Assembly: GCA_046498285.1 (NCBI GenBank)
Contig: JAWOBA010000224.1
Span: 1 to 5,140 of the forward strand
DNA from: B33-G16 sp046498285
GTDB lineage: Bacteria > Desulfobacterota > DSM-4660 > Desulfatiglandales > B25-G16
Reading direction: 5' to 3'
DNA length: 5,140 nt
The position numbers and the translations under genes are program-made. The number at the start of each line of letters is the position of its first letter. Within the stretch, counting starts at the first letter, position 1. The notes below the pieces were generated by a model, which was given only the letters and a program-made list of their open reading frames with translations, searched no databases and was not told where the DNA came from. This document shows, one piece after another, positions 5,038 through 5,140 of this stretch.

Positions 5038-5140
5038 ATGTCCATTCCTGATGGTTTATAGCAATATAGTCACTTCTCCACAGGCATGCATCCTCATTGC
5101 ATACGCCTACCCATGGTGTACTGTAGCAATCTATATTGTT
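5036..5140 (-). CDS. Partial cysteine-rich hypothetical protein (runs off the window)
   Basis: The minus strand is open from the window edge to a TGA at 5036-5038 that straddles the element boundary. The visible 34 residues include CYSTPWVGVCNEDACLW and SDYIAINHQEWT, with three cysteines and three tryptophans. The start lies outside the window. The element supplies the stop: without it the frame would read only a few residues more (YPL) before another stop. With the fragment at 4592-4690 this suggests a cysteine-rich gene whose 3' part was disrupted. The family is not recognised and the coding call rests on composition only. Confidence 0.35.
   Translation of the reverse strand, partial: NNIDCYSTPWVGVCNEDACLWRSDYIAINHQEWT

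Noticed and set aside
4674..5051. Several open frames on both strands within the right-hand element
   Set aside because: They are coded by duplicated GC-rich palindromic units and read as arginine/proline/glycine repeats in every frame. The region is explained by the mobile element.
5062..5138. CAATATAG / CTATATTG inverted repeat
   Set aside because: The arms are 8 bp, AT-rich and 61 bp apart within a coding-like region; chance is sufficient.

Overview
The window is about 5.1 kb of bacterial chromosome with moderate-to-low GC coding DNA and several GC-rich repeat elements. Three full-length genes all lie on the minus strand. Reading in the direction of transcription they are a CorA-type Mg2+/Co2+ channel (4396 to 3332), a divergent protein of the FolE2/MptA GTP cyclohydrolase family (3122 to 2328), and a 12-TM major facilitator transporter (1757 to 519). 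Shine-Dalgarno sites of the GGAGG/GAGGT type precede the starts. The abundance of palindromic non-autonomous repeats and decayed gene pieces suggests an environmental bacterium with a fluid genome. Desulfobacterota, Nitrospirota or Planctomycetota would fit the protein style, but the taxon cannot be fixed from this window.

Layout. 1-200: a long imperfect palindrome with nested hairpins. 202-354: a small minus-strand coding-like remnant. 395-488: a partial copy of the repeat element that reappears inverted at 4691-5037. 519-1757: the MFS gene, with a near-consensus sigma70 promoter at 1805-1833 and a perfect inverted repeat at the predicted transcription start. 1896-1986: the 5' end of an insertion-sequence transposase. 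It is cut off by a 184-bp hairpin-forming MITE-like element (1987-2170). 2172-2287: further degraded coding-like sequence. 2328-3122: the FolE2-family gene, with its own promoter at 3184-3212. 3332-4396: corA. 4397-4591: AT-rich leader. 4592-5140: what looks like a cysteine-rich minus-strand gene, interrupted by a 347-bp element that has terminal inverted repeats and a 6-bp target duplication.

The three main genes are spaced 209 and 570 bp apart, and at least two have convincing promoters of their own. They are therefore probably separate transcription units, not an operon, and no common pathway is evident. The most notable protein is the FolE2-family member. It keeps the length and overall alignment of the family, but it has lost both conserved cysteines, the conserved histidine and the glutamate of the metal/active site. 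It is either a pseudoenzyme or has a different activity. The most notable DNA features are the element with a target duplication at 4691-5037 and its inverted partial copy at 395-488, which bracket the whole gene block.
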